Assembly (NCBI RefSeq): GCF_042646125.1
Contig: NZ_JBHRSW010000043.1
Coordinates: forward strand, 67,182-131,181
Direction: 5' to 3'
Length of the DNA: 64,000 bases
Source: Glaciecola flavus
Lineage (GTDB): Bacteria; Pseudomonadota; Gammaproteobacteria; Enterobacterales; Alteromonadaceae
Below, in pieces: positions 17,405 through 26,480 of the stretch. Below the pieces are notes generated by a model. The model searched no databases and had not been told where the DNA came from. It saw nothing but the letters and a program-made list of their open reading frames with translations. Position 1 is the first letter of the stretch, and each line of letters starts with the position of its first letter. A program made the translations under genes and the position numbers.

Positions 17405-18006
17405 GCTAAAGACTCCTCAAGTTGCTTGACTGCATCTGCTGTCATTAGTACTTTTTCAAAAGCAATAAGACTCACAGGGTCGATACCTTGAACATCACGA
17501 ACGTCAACTTTGTAAAGGTTACGTGCAGACAAGAAAAGGTTCTCATCTAATTCGCCTGTAACAATCAATACATCGTTCAGTTCTAGTGCGTTAAGTTTAG
17601 ACAGAAGCTCTTTAGTTTTTGGTGCTTCAACACCGAACTTCTCTACAACCACTAAACGTTCCTGACGTACCAACTCGGAGAGGATGCTCTTTATCGCACC
17701 ACGGTACATCTTTTTATTTACTTTTTGCTCGAAGTTACGAGGCTTAGCCGCAAAAGCGCGACCACCGCCAACCCAAATTGGGCTGCGGATTGTACCAGCA
17801 CGTGCACGGCCAGTACCTTTTTGACGCCATGGTTTTTTACCACCACCGCGAACTTCTGAGCGAGTTTTTTGCGCTTTAGTACCTTGACGAGCACCAGCAC
17901 CATAAGCCACAACGACTTGATGTACTAACGCTTCGTTGAATTCACGTCCAAAAGTGGCGTCTGATACTTCAAGAGCGCTGTTAGCGTCTTTCAATGTTAA
18001 TTCCAT
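17401..18006 (-). CDS. rplD: 50S ribosomal protein L4
   Basis: A 201-residue L4 with the tunnel-loop signature RSEVRGGGKKPWRQKGTGRARAG. In enterobacteria L4 also represses its own operon by acting on the rpsJ leader; a leader of suitable length is present upstream of rpsJ here (18994-19259), but L4 control is inference. The gene overlaps rplW by 4 bp and lies 17 bp after rplC. Confidence 0.98.
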   Translation of the reverse strand: MELTLKDANSALEVSDATFGREFNEALVHQVVVAYGAGARQGTKAQKTRSEVRGGGKKPWRQKGTGRARAGTIRSPIWVGGGRAFAAKPRNFEQKVNKKMYRGAIKSILSELVRQERLVVVEKFGVEAPKTKELLSKLNALELNDVLIVTGELDENLFLSARNLYKVDVRDVQGIDPVSLIAFEKVLMTADAVKQLEESLA

Positions 18007-18023
18007 CAGTTCACTCCTAAACG

Positions 18024-18662
18024 TTATGCTTTAACAGCCGGCTTTACGACTACGTCGCTGCCAGTTGCGCCAGGTACAGCACCTTTAATTAATAAAAGGT
18101 TGTTTTCTGCATCAACACGTACTAGTTCCAAAGATTGCGTTGTCACTTGCTTGTTACCAAGTTGACCAGCCATTTTTTTACCTTTGAATACTTTACCTGG
18201 TGATTGGTTTTGACCAATTGAACCCGGTGCACGGTGAGACAAAGAGTTACCGTGAGTCATACGCTGAGAACTAAAATTCCAACGTTTGATCGCGCCAGCA
18301 AAACCTTTACCTTTAGAGGTACCCGCTACGTCTACTTTTTTGGTGTCATTGAAGATTTCAACAGTGATTTCACTGCCTACTTCTATTTCGGCACCTTCGC
18401 CATCATTTAGGCGGAATTCCCAAAGACCACGACCAGCTTCTACGCCAGCTTTTGCAAAGTGACCCGCTTGCGCTTTGTTCACGCGGTTCGCTTTTTTAGT
18501 GCCAGTGGTCACTTGCAGTGCGCGATAGCCGTCAACTTCGTCAGTACGTAACTGTGTTACACGGTTTGGGGTCGCTTCGATAACAGTCACAGGGATAGAC
18601 GCACCATCTTCAGTGAAGATACGAGTCATGCCTACTTTACGACCGATAAGACCAATCGACAT
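18024..18662 (-). CDS. rplC: 50S ribosomal protein L3
   Basis: A 212-residue L3 with the start MSIGLIGRKVGMTRIF and the loop motif SQRMTHGNSLSHRAPGSIGQ. That loop holds the Gln that PrmB methylates in related species. It follows rpsJ by 19 bp. Length is normal. Confidence 0.98.
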   Translation of the reverse strand: MSIGLIGRKVGMTRIFTEDGASIPVTVIEATPNRVTQLRTDEVDGYRALQVTTGTKKANRVNKAQAGHFAKAGVEAGRGLWEFRLNDGEGAEIEVGSEITVEIFNDTKKVDVAGTSKGKGFAGAIKRWNFSSQRMTHGNSLSHRAPGSIGQNQSPGKVFKGKKMAGQLGNKQVTTQSLELVRVDAENNLLLIKGAVPGATGSDVVVKPAVKA

Positions 18663-18681
18663 TGTTATTACCCTCTTCTTG

Positions 18682-18993
18682 TTAGCCTAGGCTGATTTGA
18701 ACATCAACGCCGGCAGCCAAGTCCAATCTCATCAAAGCGTCAACTGTTTTGTCAGTTGGTTCAATGATATCTACTAAACGCTTATGCGTACGTATTTCGT
18801 ATTGATCACGTGCGTCTTTATTTACGTGAGGAGAAATCAACACGGTGTAACGCTCTTTGCGAGTAGGAAGTGGAATAGGTCCACTAACTTGTGCGCCAGT
18901 ACGCTTAGCTGTGTCAACGATCTCCGCCGTAGATTGATCGATCAACTTGTGATCAAACGCTTTAAGACGAATACGAATTCTTTGATTAGCCAT
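18682..18993 (-). CDS. rpsJ: 30S ribosomal protein S10
   Basis: A 103-residue S10 (NusE) with RIRIRLKAFDHKLID and VSGPIPLPTRKERYTVL. S10 acts in the 30S head and in NusB-dependent antitermination. A GGAG ribosome-binding site lies about nine bases before the ATG. It is the first gene of the operon, preceded by a leader of about 265 nt and a consensus-like promoter. Upstream there is no tuf or fusA; an inverted-repeat element and a TPR gene lie there instead. Confidence 0.98.
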   Translation of the reverse strand: MANQRIRIRLKAFDHKLIDQSTAEIVDTAKRTGAQVSGPIPLPTRKERYTVLISPHVNKDARDQYEIRTHKRLVDIIEPTDKTVDALMRLDLAAGVDVQISLG

Positions 18994-19259
18994 CGATTAA
19001 GCTCCAATCGAAAGAACAAAAAAATTCACCTTTTCACTCCTTTAACTTTCTTATTAAAAGTTGGATGAAAAGATGTGCGTAAACCGATAACTCCTTATTG
19101 GAGTTCTGTTCATATGTCAGCTTGCTTTAGCGACAACCATTAAAATGCTTGTCATTTGGCGTGGTAAAAACCTAAAGAAGTGAAATCACTCATTGACCTA
19201 GAATTTTACCGCTAACTCACGTCGCTAACTAAAAATCAACTTAGTCTGCTAGACAGTGG
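18994..19259 (-). promoter_or_regulatory. S10 operon leader (candidate L4-responsive attenuator)
   Basis: The untranslated leader between the predicted transcription start and rpsJ is about 265 nt. It contains several small hairpins. The clearest is an AACTCC/GGAGTT stem with a 5-nt loop at 19089-19105. A U-rich stretch follows further down at 19016-19024. Known S10 leaders of gammaproteobacteria are attenuated by L4 through similar hairpins followed by U-rich RNA. The match here is by position and general shape only. Confidence 0.5.
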
Positions 19260-19265
19260 GCGCGA

Positions 19266-19293
19266 ATTATACAGGTATTGTCCTATTGGTCAA
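19266..19293 (-). promoter_or_regulatory. Promoter of the S10 ribosomal operon
   Basis: On the minus strand, -35 TTGACC (19293-19288) and -10 TATAAT (19271-19266) are separated by 16 bp. The next bases read TCGCGCC, a GC-rich discriminator of the kind seen in stringently controlled rRNA and ribosomal-protein promoters. The start point should fall near 19259. Confidence 0.85.
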
Positions 19294-19348
19294 GCGTAAA
19301 TATAGAATTTAACTTAATAATATTTTTGCCCCTACGACGGCAGTTTAT

Positions 19349-19493
19349 CACGATGGGATGATACAGGGCAGTTCCCCTTACTTTTGTCGTAAAAACGCTA
19401 CGAGTATGTCCATATTAAGCTTTAATTTTTCATCCATGAAAAATAAATTTTGCGACAAAAGTAAGGGGAACTGCCCTGTATTATCCCACCGTG
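19349..19493. repeat. Long inverted-repeat element, copy A (constant core, locus-specific arms)
   Basis: Two 41-nt arms (19349-19389 and 19453-19493) are complementary at 39 of 41 positions. Between them is a 63-nt core that closely matches the core of copy B at 41560-41619 (shared blocks include cgagtatgtcc and catgaaaaa). The arms of the two copies show at most weak similarity. Near-identical 9-bp direct repeats, g(c/t)agtttat, lie at 19340-19348 and 19495-19503, which would fit a target duplication. It is placed between the 3' end of the TPR gene and the S10 promoter. As RNA it would form a very long hairpin and could end transcription in either direction. No coding capacity is seen. Confidence 0.8.
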
Positions 19494-19507
19494 GGTAGTT
19501 TATGAAC

Positions 19508-22348
19508 TCAGGTTTTATTTGATTTAAGTTCTGCAAGCAAAATTAAAATATCTTGTTTGTGCGTAAAGTTTGCCTCATTACTCTCTAGCACATTCTCTAG
19601 TATGTCGATGGCTTCCGCTTTTCTTGACAATTTTTGAAGCACGAGAGCAAGACGATATTGTAAACGGGGCGACAAACTATTTACGACACTTGCCTCGCGC
19701 AGTAGACCTAAGGCCTTTGAATACTCGCCTTGTTTAACATGCGCCCAAGCAAGCGTTTCTAGTATTCTAGGGTTATCCGGCTCGAGCCTATGCGCCTCGC
19801 TTGCGTAGCGCAGGCTTTCCTTGGGTTCGATGGAGAAGTACAAATCAGCCAGTCGGTTCAACAAAGCCGCTTGATTCGGCGCATTTTCTGTATCCAATAT
19901 ATATTCGTAATCTTTAATTGCAGTTTCAGTAGAACCAAAATAATAATGATATTGTGCGCGTAAGCTTCTAAAAAAATATTCGTCATTCAAAGAGATTGCA
20001 TGATCAACCGCTTGTAAAAATGATTCTGGTGCGTAACCTTTGCTAACTAGAGCATACATTTTGGCCAGAACAACTTGATTCAGTGGCTCGCCGCTGAGTA
20101 GTTCTGTGTAAGTATTTTGTGCTTCTTGGTAACGGCCTTGAGAGATCAAAAGCTCCGCACTAAAAAGATGTATTTCATCGTCCTTTGGAAAGGATTTACG
20201 CAGGACTTTTAATACATTACTAGCCTCTGTTTGCTGTCCTACTGCCATCAACAACTTAGCATAATCAAGCTCTATTTGCCTCTGACCTGAGTATACGCCT
20301 CTGAGTTTTTCAAGCGCTTTCAATGCAGAGCTAGTTTTGCCCAAGGCTTTATACAAATCACTCTGCGATTTATACAACAAAGGCTGCTGTTGAGCTAAGT
20401 AGCTCAGTTTGTTTGTTTCTTTTTCCGCCTCTTCAAAATCCCCAAGTTTAATATGCAACCTAGCTTTTTGAATGACATAAATTGCAGTCGTTGCAAATTT
20501 TCGCGTAAGGATACTTACTTTCTCTAAGGCTTTGGAATAGTCACCTTTTACAATCAAAAAATCGACAAAAAGATTGATCAAACTTTCGTTTAGTGCGTTT
20601 TCTGACAATAACTCTGTATATATCGACTCAGCGGCTTCGTAATCTTGTAGACCCGCATAGCTAGTTGCCAGTTCCAGTTGATGACTCAGCTTATGCTCAT
20701 TCAAGTTCAGTGACTCGTCTTGACTACTCACCTTCTCCAAATTGAGTAGTATTTTTTTCGCATCGCTATAGCGCCCTAAACCATTTAGCGCAACGGCTTT
20801 ATTAAATAATAAATCGTCATCTTTACTTTTGTACTGTTCTATTTCATGGTCTATCTGCTTTATTGCTTCTTCGAAATTAGCTTGCTTGATTTTTAAGCCA
20901 ATTTTTAATTTTGCAATTGAGAGCCTATTTGCACCACTAGACTCCAAAGCATGAATGGTTTGTGCAACCCTGCCGTATCGTCCTAGATTTAGATTTGTTA
21001 GCGCATAAGTGTATAACACAGCTTGATTGTCTGGATACAACACGGCGATTGAATCTAAATGCTTCAAGGCCGCTGACTTGTCATCTCGCTGCATCAATAC
21101 TTTTAACTCAAAAAGAGAAAATTGAGGCAGCTTGTTATACTGTGTGCGAAGCTTTTCAACTAACTCACTCGCTTTGTACACCTGATTGTTCGCTAGATAT
21201 AAATCACCAAGAAAAAGACCGTGCCGCAAATTGTTAACAGCGAGGTTTTCAAGCTTTGAAAATATCGACAATGCCGAAGGATAGTTCTGTAATTTTACGT
21301 GTGTTTTGGCAAGTAAAAATGCAGCATCAATGCTAGCTGGGTTAAGAGCAAAATACGCATCAAAATCTGTTAAGGCTAATTCAAATTTCGATTGAACGTA
21401 GTTGACCATCCCCCGCAAATAAATGAGACTCGGCTCTATCGCTATCGCATCTTTTGACAGCTTAGACAAATTTGCTTCTAAGGTTTGAAAAGCCTTTTCA
21501 CTATTGTCTTGAGACCCAGCTTGCTCCCCTAGCCACACACTAGCGAAGTTCACATATGGATCTTGCGGGTACTGATTCAGAATCTTATTTGATAAAGCTA
21601 ATGCATCATCAAATTTGTCTTGAAAAATATAAATATCCGCTAAATTTCGAGAAATAATAATTGAACTTGGCGCAATATCGTAAGCTTTTTTAAGCATCAA
21701 CTCAGCTTGAGCTAAGTCCCCTTGCAATCGATGATATTGACCAAATAGACGCAAAGTTTCTGGGTTTTCAGGTGAAAGTGAACGGGCTTCCAATAACAAC
21801 CGCAGTGCTTCATCATAATCATTCTCACCCAGTGCTATTCTGGATAGACTATTCAAAGCACTCAGCTTATGGGAAGGCTTTAGGAGTAGTTCGTTTAAAA
21901 TCGATTTTGCACACACCAAATCTTGAATACTGATACAGGCTTCTGATTTTAAGTATTGCCATCGATAAGTATTTTCTTCACTCAATGGCGCTTTAAATCG
22001 CACGGAAATTAAGCGTTCAAATTGCTGTGCGCCCAACAACGCGCGCCCCCAGTCAACCACAAATAAATTGATATCCGCCCCTCTGTACTCGGCTTCGGTA
22101 AATTCTTGCTCAGCAGCAGAAAAAAGTTTTTTGTTTAATAACACTTTACCCATCAATATTTTTGCAGGTAAATAGTGAGGGCTATCTTTAAATACGTTTT
22201 TTAAATGGATAAAAGAAGATTCAAAGTCATCGTTTTTGTATGCAACTAGGGCACTCTCATAGCTATTAATATGCTCTTCAGTCGCAGACAAGGAAAGCGT
22301 ATAAAAAAGTAAAATAAAAGAATAGAGGGTACCGAGCCTGATCAACAT
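19508..22348 (-). CDS. Exported TPR-repeat protein, PrsT-like
   Basis: The likely start is the ATG at 22348 (946 aa), which places a signal peptide (LIRLGTLYSFILLFYTLSLSA) at the N-terminus; the frame is open nine codons further. The mature protein is almost entirely tetratricopeptide repeats of about 34 residues, for example ALRLLLEARSLSPENPETLRLFGQYHRLQGDL and SLRYASEAHRLEPDNPRILETLAWAHVKQGEYSKA. The overall pattern resembles the PEP-CTERM-system TPR protein PrsT, but no exosortase gene is in the window. The next gene upstream encodes a PEP-CTERM-like surface protein, which supports that link. A role as a periplasmic scaffold for polysaccharide or protein export is inference. Confidence 0.8.
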   Translation of the reverse strand: MLIRLGTLYSFILLFYTLSLSATEEHINSYESALVAYKNDDFESSFIHLKNVFKDSPHYLPAKILMGKVLLNKKLFSAAEQEFTEAEYRGADINLFVVDWGRALLGAQQFERLISVRFKAPLSEENTYRWQYLKSEACISIQDLVCAKSILNELLLKPSHKLSALNSLSRIALGENDYDEALRLLLEARSLSPENPETLRLFGQYHRLQGDLAQAELMLKKAYDIAPSSIIISRNLADIYIFQDKFDDALALSNKILNQYPQDPYVNFASVWLGEQAGSQDNSEKAFQTLEANLSKLSKDAIAIEPSLIYLRGMVNYVQSKFELALTDFDAYFALNPASIDAAFLLAKTHVKLQNYPSALSIFSKLENLAVNNLRHGLFLGDLYLANNQVYKASELVEKLRTQYNKLPQFSLFELKVLMQRDDKSAALKHLDSIAVLYPDNQAVLYTYALTNLNLGRYGRVAQTIHALESSGANRLSIAKLKIGLKIKQANFEEAIKQIDHEIEQYKSKDDDLLFNKAVALNGLGRYSDAKKILLNLEKVSSQDESLNLNEHKLSHQLELATSYAGLQDYEAAESIYTELLSENALNESLINLFVDFLIVKGDYSKALEKVSILTRKFATTAIYVIQKARLHIKLGDFEEAEKETNKLSYLAQQQPLLYKSQSDLYKALGKTSSALKALEKLRGVYSGQRQIELDYAKLLMAVGQQTEASNVLKVLRKSFPKDDEIHLFSAELLISQGRYQEAQNTYTELLSGEPLNQVVLAKMYALVSKGYAPESFLQAVDHAISLNDEYFFRSLRAQYHYYFGSTETAIKDYEYILDTENAPNQAALLNRLADLYFSIEPKESLRYASEAHRLEPDNPRILETLAWAHVKQGEYSKALGLLREASVVNSLSPRLQYRLALVLQKLSRKAEAIDILENVLESNEANFTHKQDILILLAELKSNKT

Positions 22349-22603
22349 TGAGGAATCTAAAAACCTTGTGCACAAGTTATAGTGTAATTTAAAGGCTGCT
22401 TGTCTTTGACTTGTGTTGTTTGAATGCTCGATTTACAACGTATTTCATGAAAATTGCCTAGCTTAAAAGGACAAAATTTCACTACACAGCTTTTGGTATT
22501 GGCCAAGCTAAAGCATGTCAGTTTCATTCAGAGCAACTAAAGATTTGCAACTTACCTAATACATGTTTTCTGCTGTAACTAAAAAAACATTAGTACTAAC
22601 TGA

Positions 22604-22632
22604 AAAAGTGACTACTTAAATGAGTCACTTTT
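22604..22632 (-). terminator. Likely terminator after the choice-of-anchor gene
   Basis: A 10-bp stem aaaagtgact/agtcactttt (22604-22613 with 22623-22632) has a 9-nt loop. It lies about 60 bp after the stop of the minus-strand gene at 22692, in the 343-bp gap before the TPR gene. The T tract is short and the stem AT-rich, so strength is uncertain. The rest of that gap shows no gene. Confidence 0.55.
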
Positions 22633-22691
22633 CATAAAAACTATGCTTGCACAGAAAACATCAACAACCGTTAGAATTTGAAATGAAATGC

Positions 22692-23648
22692 CTACTTTTT
22701 TCGTCTCAAGCCAATGTAAAGTAGACCTGAAATTAACAACAAAAGCACCGCCGGAGCTGGGACAGGAACAGGACCGCCACTTCCATTAAAGGTGAAATTA
22801 TGAAACTCACGCGCTCCAGTGAACGACAGAGCGGCATACGCGCCATCAACATTTGCGCTACCAAAGGTATGAGCATAAGGCGCTAAAACAGAGCCTTTGA
22901 CATTTAACGAACCGAAATCGATTCTAGTTGCATCGTAAAAATTCCATAGTATATTCGAGAATGCTTGTGCGCCATTGAACCCGTTATTCAGGTTTATGCC
23001 GAGGTTAGCGATATTGATTTCATTGTTCGATAAACCTTCGGTAGACACATTGATGATAACCGTACGATTATCAGTACCACTTAATGACAGATTGCTGTTT
23101 TGTTTAAAAATGTCTTTAGCTTTTACATCGAATACGACTTGTTCATCGTTTCCGCTATACGTAAACTGGCCATTATCAAAAGAGCCATTGGCCTGCAAAC
23201 CCGAAAAATACGCTGTATCTGCATGAAGCTCAGAGACAATATCGGAAATAGAAACATCAGGCTTGTGGATAAGTTTTGCGTCATCCCCATCATTTAATTC
23301 GATGGAAGTATTGTCATAAATCTTACCACCATAAACAAAATTATTGTCTTTCAAGACTCGAATTTGCACATGACCGCCATTCACATCCCCGACATTGCCG
23401 ACAACGGTCACCGCATCTATTGCAATATCAGTATTCTCAAGACGACTTCCGAACTCTGCGGCAACATTCGCATTCAAGTTACCACCAATAACAGCTGAAC
23501 CCTCAACGTCACCGCCAGTGAAGTTGTAATCTTCGATAAGGATAAGGTTGTGTTTACCAATGGTATTCTCTACAGAAAATACAAAAGGAGCCGCACTTAA
23601 CACCAACAAAGTGCTAATTGTTTTAAGAAAAGAAATCTTCACGCTCAT
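22692..23648 (-). CDS. Choice-of-anchor A family protein with PEP-CTERM-like sorting signal
   Basis: The frame opens at 23729, but the ATG at 23648 gives a proper signal peptide (FLKTISTLLVLSAAPFVFS). A GTG four codons later has a better-spaced AAGG site and could also be used. The body matches the choice-of-anchor A domain: NLILIEDYNFTGGDVEGSAVIGGNLN near its start and repeated Asn/Gly turns after that. The C-terminus has a VPVPAPA motif, a hydrophobic helix and the basic end RRKK, the PEP-CTERM tripartite sorting signal in the VPxPA form used in marine gammaproteobacteria. It is therefore probably an extracellular or surface-anchored protein processed by an exosortase encoded elsewhere. About 318 aa from the ATG. 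Confidence 0.85.
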   Translation of the reverse strand: MSVKISFLKTISTLLVLSAAPFVFSVENTIGKHNLILIEDYNFTGGDVEGSAVIGGNLNANVAAEFGSRLENTDIAIDAVTVVGNVGDVNGGHVQIRVLKDNNFVYGGKIYDNTSIELNDGDDAKLIHKPDVSISDIVSELHADTAYFSGLQANGSFDNGQFTYSGNDEQVVFDVKAKDIFKQNSNLSLSGTDNRTVIINVSTEGLSNNEINIANLGINLNNGFNGAQAFSNILWNFYDATRIDFGSLNVKGSVLAPYAHTFGSANVDGAYAALSFTGAREFHNFTFNGSGGPVPVPAPAVLLLLISGLLYIGLRRKK

Positions 23649-24244
23649 GCCCTTAATTAAACTAAGTACTGAAATACTTGCACTTATACTTCTAAACAAC
23701 TTCTTCAAAATAACTAGACAATTAAACAAAGCTATCTAATTGCTAAGCTAAAGAGCATAACGCCCAAATTTGCTATTAACTAAATTGAATATTAACTGAT
23801 ATGACCAGCTAAGTCACCTTAAACAATATTAACTATTATGCATTTTACAAGCCAAAAATAATAAACACATAAAATCAAATGTTTAGCACTAAGGTAAATT
23901 TAACTGTAAAAATATCCGACATAGGCACAAACTACTTGTGCCTTTAGGCATCACGAATGTAAGTACTCGATGTGCGAGTCTTCTCCCACTCTGATTGTTA
24001 TTAACAATTTCAACCATGGCACATCGATGCTGAATAATAAGAGACAAGACCGTCACACCGGGTTAAGCGCCAAAGCCTAATTCATTCAAGTATTTAGCTC
24101 TAGTGGCCGATAAGCGAGCATAGACCTATTCGGTTTATAATATTATACGCTAGACGTGAGTACAGCTTACCGAAAGTATGCCAAATCGGATAATATAGCT
24201 TTGGGTTTAATTTCAGATAATTGTTAAAGGAAGATGCTATAGCA
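23649..24244. other. Divergent intergenic region with hairpins (about 600 bp)
   Basis: No gene is seen. An 8-bp hairpin (aggcacaa/ttgtgcct) lies at 23923-23943. Further on, cgatgtgc near 23958 can pair with gcacatcg near 24018. The long space before the plus-strand ATPase gene could be a structured leader. It was compared with the c-di-GMP riboswitch pattern and did not fit well (see rejected items). Confidence 0.4.
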
Positions 24245-26461
24245 ATGCATGATCAGTCGTCGTCAAATACAGTGTTGTCAGAAGTAAATAAACGGCTGCA
24301 AGCACATCCGACACTTACCGCAGCATTTAAGGAGGTTGAGCCACTTATCCTTGAAACGTTTGGTGCAGTTCGGATGTCTTTATTTCAACGAAGGCGCCAA
24401 CACCAAGATCTAGTTGCTAGGTACAAGACAGGAAAAGAAATTCGCGAAATAAAAGTCCCCATCAGTCCACTCTCCGTCGCTGGCTACGTTGCCATGGCGC
24501 AACAAGCACTCATCATTAACGATCCCTACGACGACGAACTACTCAAGCAAGTACACTTTAGGCTGCGCTTTGACAAAAAGTTTGACAAAGAAAGTCAATT
24601 CAAAACAGACAACATTTTGTGTGTACCGGTGATAAACGCTGGGGTATTGATGGGCGTAATGCAAGTTATCAATAAATCTGCAGGTGACTTTTCCCAACAT
24701 GATCTCGAACTCGCCTCACAGATTGCCGACACGCTTGGGGATAAATTTCGATATGAGCTAGGCGGTACAAAAAACCCTTTTGACTACCTTGTTCATCGTG
24801 GTCTAGTTCAGCAAAAACCTTTAGATGACATATGTGACAATAGCAGTCCCAAACAAATCATCCAACGACTGATTTCAGAACTTAGAGTCAAGGAAGACGA
24901 CATTGGTGAGGCATTATCGGTACATTATCAAGTGCCTTATATCACGTATTCTCCCGACATCTACCACTTACATCAAGGCAACGGAAAGCTGAATATGTCT
25001 TATCTGAAACGCAACCATGTGGCGGTGATTTCAGATATTAGAGAAAATCCCATCGTATTAATGCTCGAACCCAATAATGCTGCACTATTGATGGAAATTG
25101 AAAGTGCACTCGGTATCGATAGTTACGAGATTGCCGTCGCTTTACCCAATCAAATACTTCAATATCTTGGCGAAACAAGCGCTGGCGCTGGCCCCGGAGA
25201 AATGGATGAAATTCTCGATGAAATTGGCACATCACTGGAAGAGGACGACGACAGTGTTGATGAAATGGCAGAAGATGCGCCAGCAGTCGTTAGACTCGTT
25301 AGCCGTGTGCTTCAAGATGCTAAGCGCTTAAATGCCTCTGATATTCATGTTGATCCAGAAAAAGGCGCACCGACTCGTGTAAGGATGCGTATAGACGGCG
25401 TTATCAGGGATATTACTCAGGTTCCGGCCTCCCATCACAGTGCAGTCATAGCCAGAATCAAGATCATGTCAGGGCTCAACATAGCCGAAAAACGTATTCC
25501 GCAAGACGGTAAGTTAGCATTTAAGATGTCGGGACAATCCGTTGAGGTGCGTGTCGCGACGATTCCAACGGTAGCGGGTGAAGGTGTTGTGATGCGAATT
25601 TTGGCAACAGGTGGCGCCATGCCGATAGAAAAAATGAACCTCATGCCCAACAATATGACGCGCCTAGAAAAAATGATCGTAAAACCACACGGTATCTTGT
25701 TAGTTGTGGGACCAACCGGATCGGGTAAGACAACCACGCTTCACGCTGTATTAGGCTATCTAAATACACCTGAAAAGAAAATATGGACTGCAGAAGATCC
25801 CGTGGAAATTACTCAACCTGGATTGCAACAGGTGCAAGTCAGCCCTAAAATAGGCTTTACCTTTGCCAATGCACTCAGAGCGTTCTTACGTGCGGATCCA
25901 GATATTATTTTAATTGGTGAGATGCGTGATAAAGAAACCGCTCATGCCGGTATTGAAGCATCATTAACTGGTCACTTGGTTTTATCGACTTTACATACCA
26001 ATTCAGCGCCCGAAACCATTACACGCCTGTTAGACTTGGGTCTTGACCCCGTAAATTTTTCAGATGCGTGTGTGGGTATACTGGCACAACGACTTATCCG
26101 TACCTTATGCGGTAACTGCAAAGAACAATATACTGCTTCACCTGAGGATATTGCGTTTATAAAACGACAATATGGTGAAGAATGGTTTGAAGAATTAAAT
26201 ATCAATGGCGAGTTGCAGTTGTATCGAAACAAAGGCTGCGACGAATGCGGTGACACCGGCTATAAAGGCAGAACGGGGGTACATGAGCTTCTTGAAATGA
26301 CCGCTGAACTTAGGTCACTGGTATATAAAGAAGCCTCAGTCAACGATATGAAAAACCAAGCCATGTCCGACGGTATGCGGACACTAACCCAAGATGCCGT
26401 TTTAAAAGTCTTGAAAGGTGACACCGATATTGCTCAAGTACAGACACTAAGTGGCCACTAG
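24245..26461 (+). CDS. GspE/PilB-family ATPase with N-terminal GAF domain
   Basis: The protein has about 738 aa from the ATG at 24245; the frame also opens with TTG at 24221. An AAGGAAG site lies about 10 bp before the ATG. A GAF domain (about residues 15-175) is followed by a degenerate MshEN/T2SSE-N region (about 185-300). After an acidic linker (EILDEIGTSLEEDDDSVDEMAED) comes the type II/IV secretion ATPase core. That core has Walker A GPTGSGKTTT near residue 490, Asp box EDPVE, Walker B DPDIILIGEMRD, a His box (TGHLVLSTLHTN) and a tetracysteine zinc site (CGNC and CDEC). No pilin, platform or secretin gene is next to it, so its machine is unknown. The GAF domain suggests control by a small ligand or cyclic nucleotide. 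Confidence 0.88.
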   Translation: MHDQSSSNTVLSEVNKRLQAHPTLTAAFKEVEPLILETFGAVRMSLFQRRRQHQDLVARYKTGKEIREIKVPISPLSVAGYVAMAQQALIINDPYDDELLKQVHFRLRFDKKFDKESQFKTDNILCVPVINAGVLMGVMQVINKSAGDFSQHDLELASQIADTLGDKFRYELGGTKNPFDYLVHRGLVQQKPLDDICDNSSPKQIIQRLISELRVKEDDIGEALSVHYQVPYITYSPDIYHLHQGNGKLNMSYLKRNHVAVISDIRENPIVLMLEPNNAALLMEIESALGIDSYEIAVALPNQILQYLGETSAGAGPGEMDEILDEIGTSLEEDDDSVDEMAEDAPAVVRLVSRVLQDAKRLNASDIHVDPEKGAPTRVRMRIDGVIRDITQVPASHHSAVIARIKIMSGLNIAEKRIPQDGKLAFKMSGQSVEVRVATIPTVAGEGVVMRILATGGAMPIEKMNLMPNNMTRLEKMIVKPHGILLVVGPTGSGKTTTLHAVLGYLNTPEKKIWTAEDPVEITQPGLQQVQVSPKIGFTFANALRAFLRADPDIILIGEMRDKETAHAGIEASLTGHLVLSTLHTNSAPETITRLLDLGLDPVNFSDACVGILAQRLIRTLCGNCKEQYTASPEDIAFIKRQYGEEWFEELNINGELQLYRNKGCDECGDTGYKGRTGVHELLEMTAELRSLVYKEASVNDMKNQAMSDGMRTLTQDAVLKVLKGDTDIAQVQTLSGH

Positions 26462-26480
26462 GGTCTGCTAACCTAAAAAC

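Noticed and set aside
24040..24120. Possible GEMM-I (c-di-GMP-I) riboswitch before the orphan ATPase
   Set aside because: GCCAAAGCCT and TGGCCGA recall parts of the GEMM-I core, but the first conserved GGCAAAC segment and the closing stem are not found.
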